Source: COE1 sp036310845 (GTDB taxonomy: Bacteria; Bacillota; Clostridia; Lachnospirales; Lachnospiraceae). Taken from it: DNA of 6,456 nucleotides. This document shows, one piece after another, positions 5,901 through 6,456 of the stretch. Below the pieces are notes generated by a model. The model had not been told where the DNA came from. It did no database searches and worked only from the letters and a program-made list of their open reading frames with translations. The DNA is taken from NCBI GenBank assembly GCA_036310845.1, contig JAXJRB010000244.1, forward strand, positions 1 through 6,456. The letters are read 5' to 3'. Position numbers and translations under genes: made by a program. Positions within the stretch are counted from its first letter, which is position 1; every line of letters begins with the position of its first letter.

Positions 5901-5908
5901 TAATCAGC
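5901..5908. repeat. Third copy of the TAATCAGC element
   Basis: TAATCAGC occurs at 5839-5846 and 5901-5908, and inverted at 5875-5882. The 5901 copy adjoins the stop codon of the upstream nuclease gene. It can pair with the inverted copy (8 bp, 18-base loop) in competition with the larger 15-bp hairpin, so the three copies could give alternative RNA folds or three protein-binding sites. Confidence 0.45.
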
Positions 5909-6456
5909 TTAATCATTTGCTTTTATTACCACTTTCTTTCCAGAAAAAGCAATTCCTAGCTTAATCACATTCTCTATTCCGTCTTCCTTGAGTTCCAGGT
6001 CATATCGCTTTTCATCAATCTGACTAAGTGCTTCCTTTGCCAGTTCTTCAAGCTCAGCCTCTTCCAAGCCACTCTTCCATTTCAATTCCATAATGATGCC
6101 CGGATATTTCTTTTCTCTCGGCAGCAAGCTAATATCATATCTACCATCACCGGATTCTCTGTTAGATTTAATCTTATATTGATTATCCAGCAATGCAATA
6201 AGTCCAAGCGTAAGACCATGATAAAAGCCTTCCGCTCCGGCATCATAAAAGCTAATGGATTTATCCATATACTCTGAAATTGCCTTTTGCAGCTTTTGAA
6301 TATCATTTGCGTACAAGCTTTCCGCAATCATATTTGCGGTAGTTCTTGTAATGGCACCGATTTGCATCAAGTGTGATAATATCTCGCTCTTATAAACAGA
6401 AGCTATTTCTCTATTTGGAATAGATACTTCGCACAAATAAGCACCATCCGCCTGCA
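5909..6456 (-). CDS. PD-(D/E)XK nuclease domain protein, C-terminal part (AAA-ATPase/PDDEXK_9 family), partial
   Basis: The frame is open to the window edge: codons for QADGAY precede the TTG at 6434-6436, so the gene starts outside the window and 181 residues are visible. The segment matches the PDDEXK_9 nuclease-like domain found at the C-terminus of AAA-ATPase_like proteins of roughly 550 residues that are common in anaerobic Firmicutes and Bacteroidetes. Visible features are the conserved AEGFYHGL, the SNRESGDGRYD segment with the putative catalytic Asp, and IIMELKW supplying the E-x-K pair, followed by the helix with ALSQI and a conserved Tyr. The active-site residues therefore look intact. 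These proteins occur in many paralogous copies and their role is unsettled, with mobile-element or defence links proposed. The ATPase half cannot be seen here. Confidence 0.85.
   Translation of the reverse strand, partial: QADGAYLCEVSIPNREIASVYKSEILSHLMQIGAITRTTANMIAESLYANDIQKLQKAISEYMDKSISFYDAGAEGFYHGLTLGLIALLDNQYKIKSNRESGDGRYDISLLPREKKYPGIIMELKWKSGLEEAELEELAKEALSQIDEKRYDLELKEDGIENVIKLGIAFSGKKVVIKAND

Noticed and set aside
6082..6327. Second minus-strand frame of 81 codons inside the PDDEXK gene
   Set aside because: It lies in another frame of a gene with intact nuclease motifs and has no ribosome site or known domain.

Overview
The window is AT-rich, has strong AGGAGG-type ribosome binding sites, and its protein families are common in Clostridia (IS200-like TnpA, PDDEXK_9-type ATPase, ORF6N, COG4997 MazG). 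It looks like an accessory island from a gut-type Firmicute, most likely Lachnospiraceae. That placement is inferred from gene style, not from a marker gene. Every gene I accept is on the minus strand, so transcription runs from high to low coordinates.

Layout, in the direction of transcription. (1) 6456-5909: the C-terminal part of a PD-(D/E)XK nuclease-domain protein of the AAA-ATPase/PDDEXK_9 kind, cut by the window edge. (2) 5908-5804: an intergenic control region with a 15-bp perfect inverted repeat around a candidate -10 box and a third copy of its core. (3) 5803-5372: a small SWIM zinc-finger protein. (4) 5375-4975: a scar made of two gene relics, an ORF6N (phage antirepressor-type) fragment joined to the C-terminal half of a dCTPase-like MazG protein. 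(5) 4960-875: a tight three-gene operon of a COG4997 MazG-family NTP pyrophosphatase, a Cas9-type HNH endonuclease, and a PLD-nuclease/DEAH-helicase protein with a shortened DUF3427-like tail. It ends at a 17-bp-stem terminator (782-821). (6) 774 to the window start: an IS200-type element with tnpA and no tnpB, rich in hairpins. Its right end is at or beyond base 1.

The most interesting unit is the MazG-HNH-PLD/helicase operon. The stop of the first gene overlaps the start of the second (TAATG), and the third follows after 37 bp. A nucleotide-clearing enzyme, a metal-dependent nuclease and a nuclease-helicase together suggest a DNA-targeting defence or restriction-like module. I cannot match the exact combination to a named system. 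Gene relics, an insertion sequence and nuclease genes around it fit a recombining defence or mobile island.

Domain identities come from motifs read by eye and remembered family sequences. No database search was possible.
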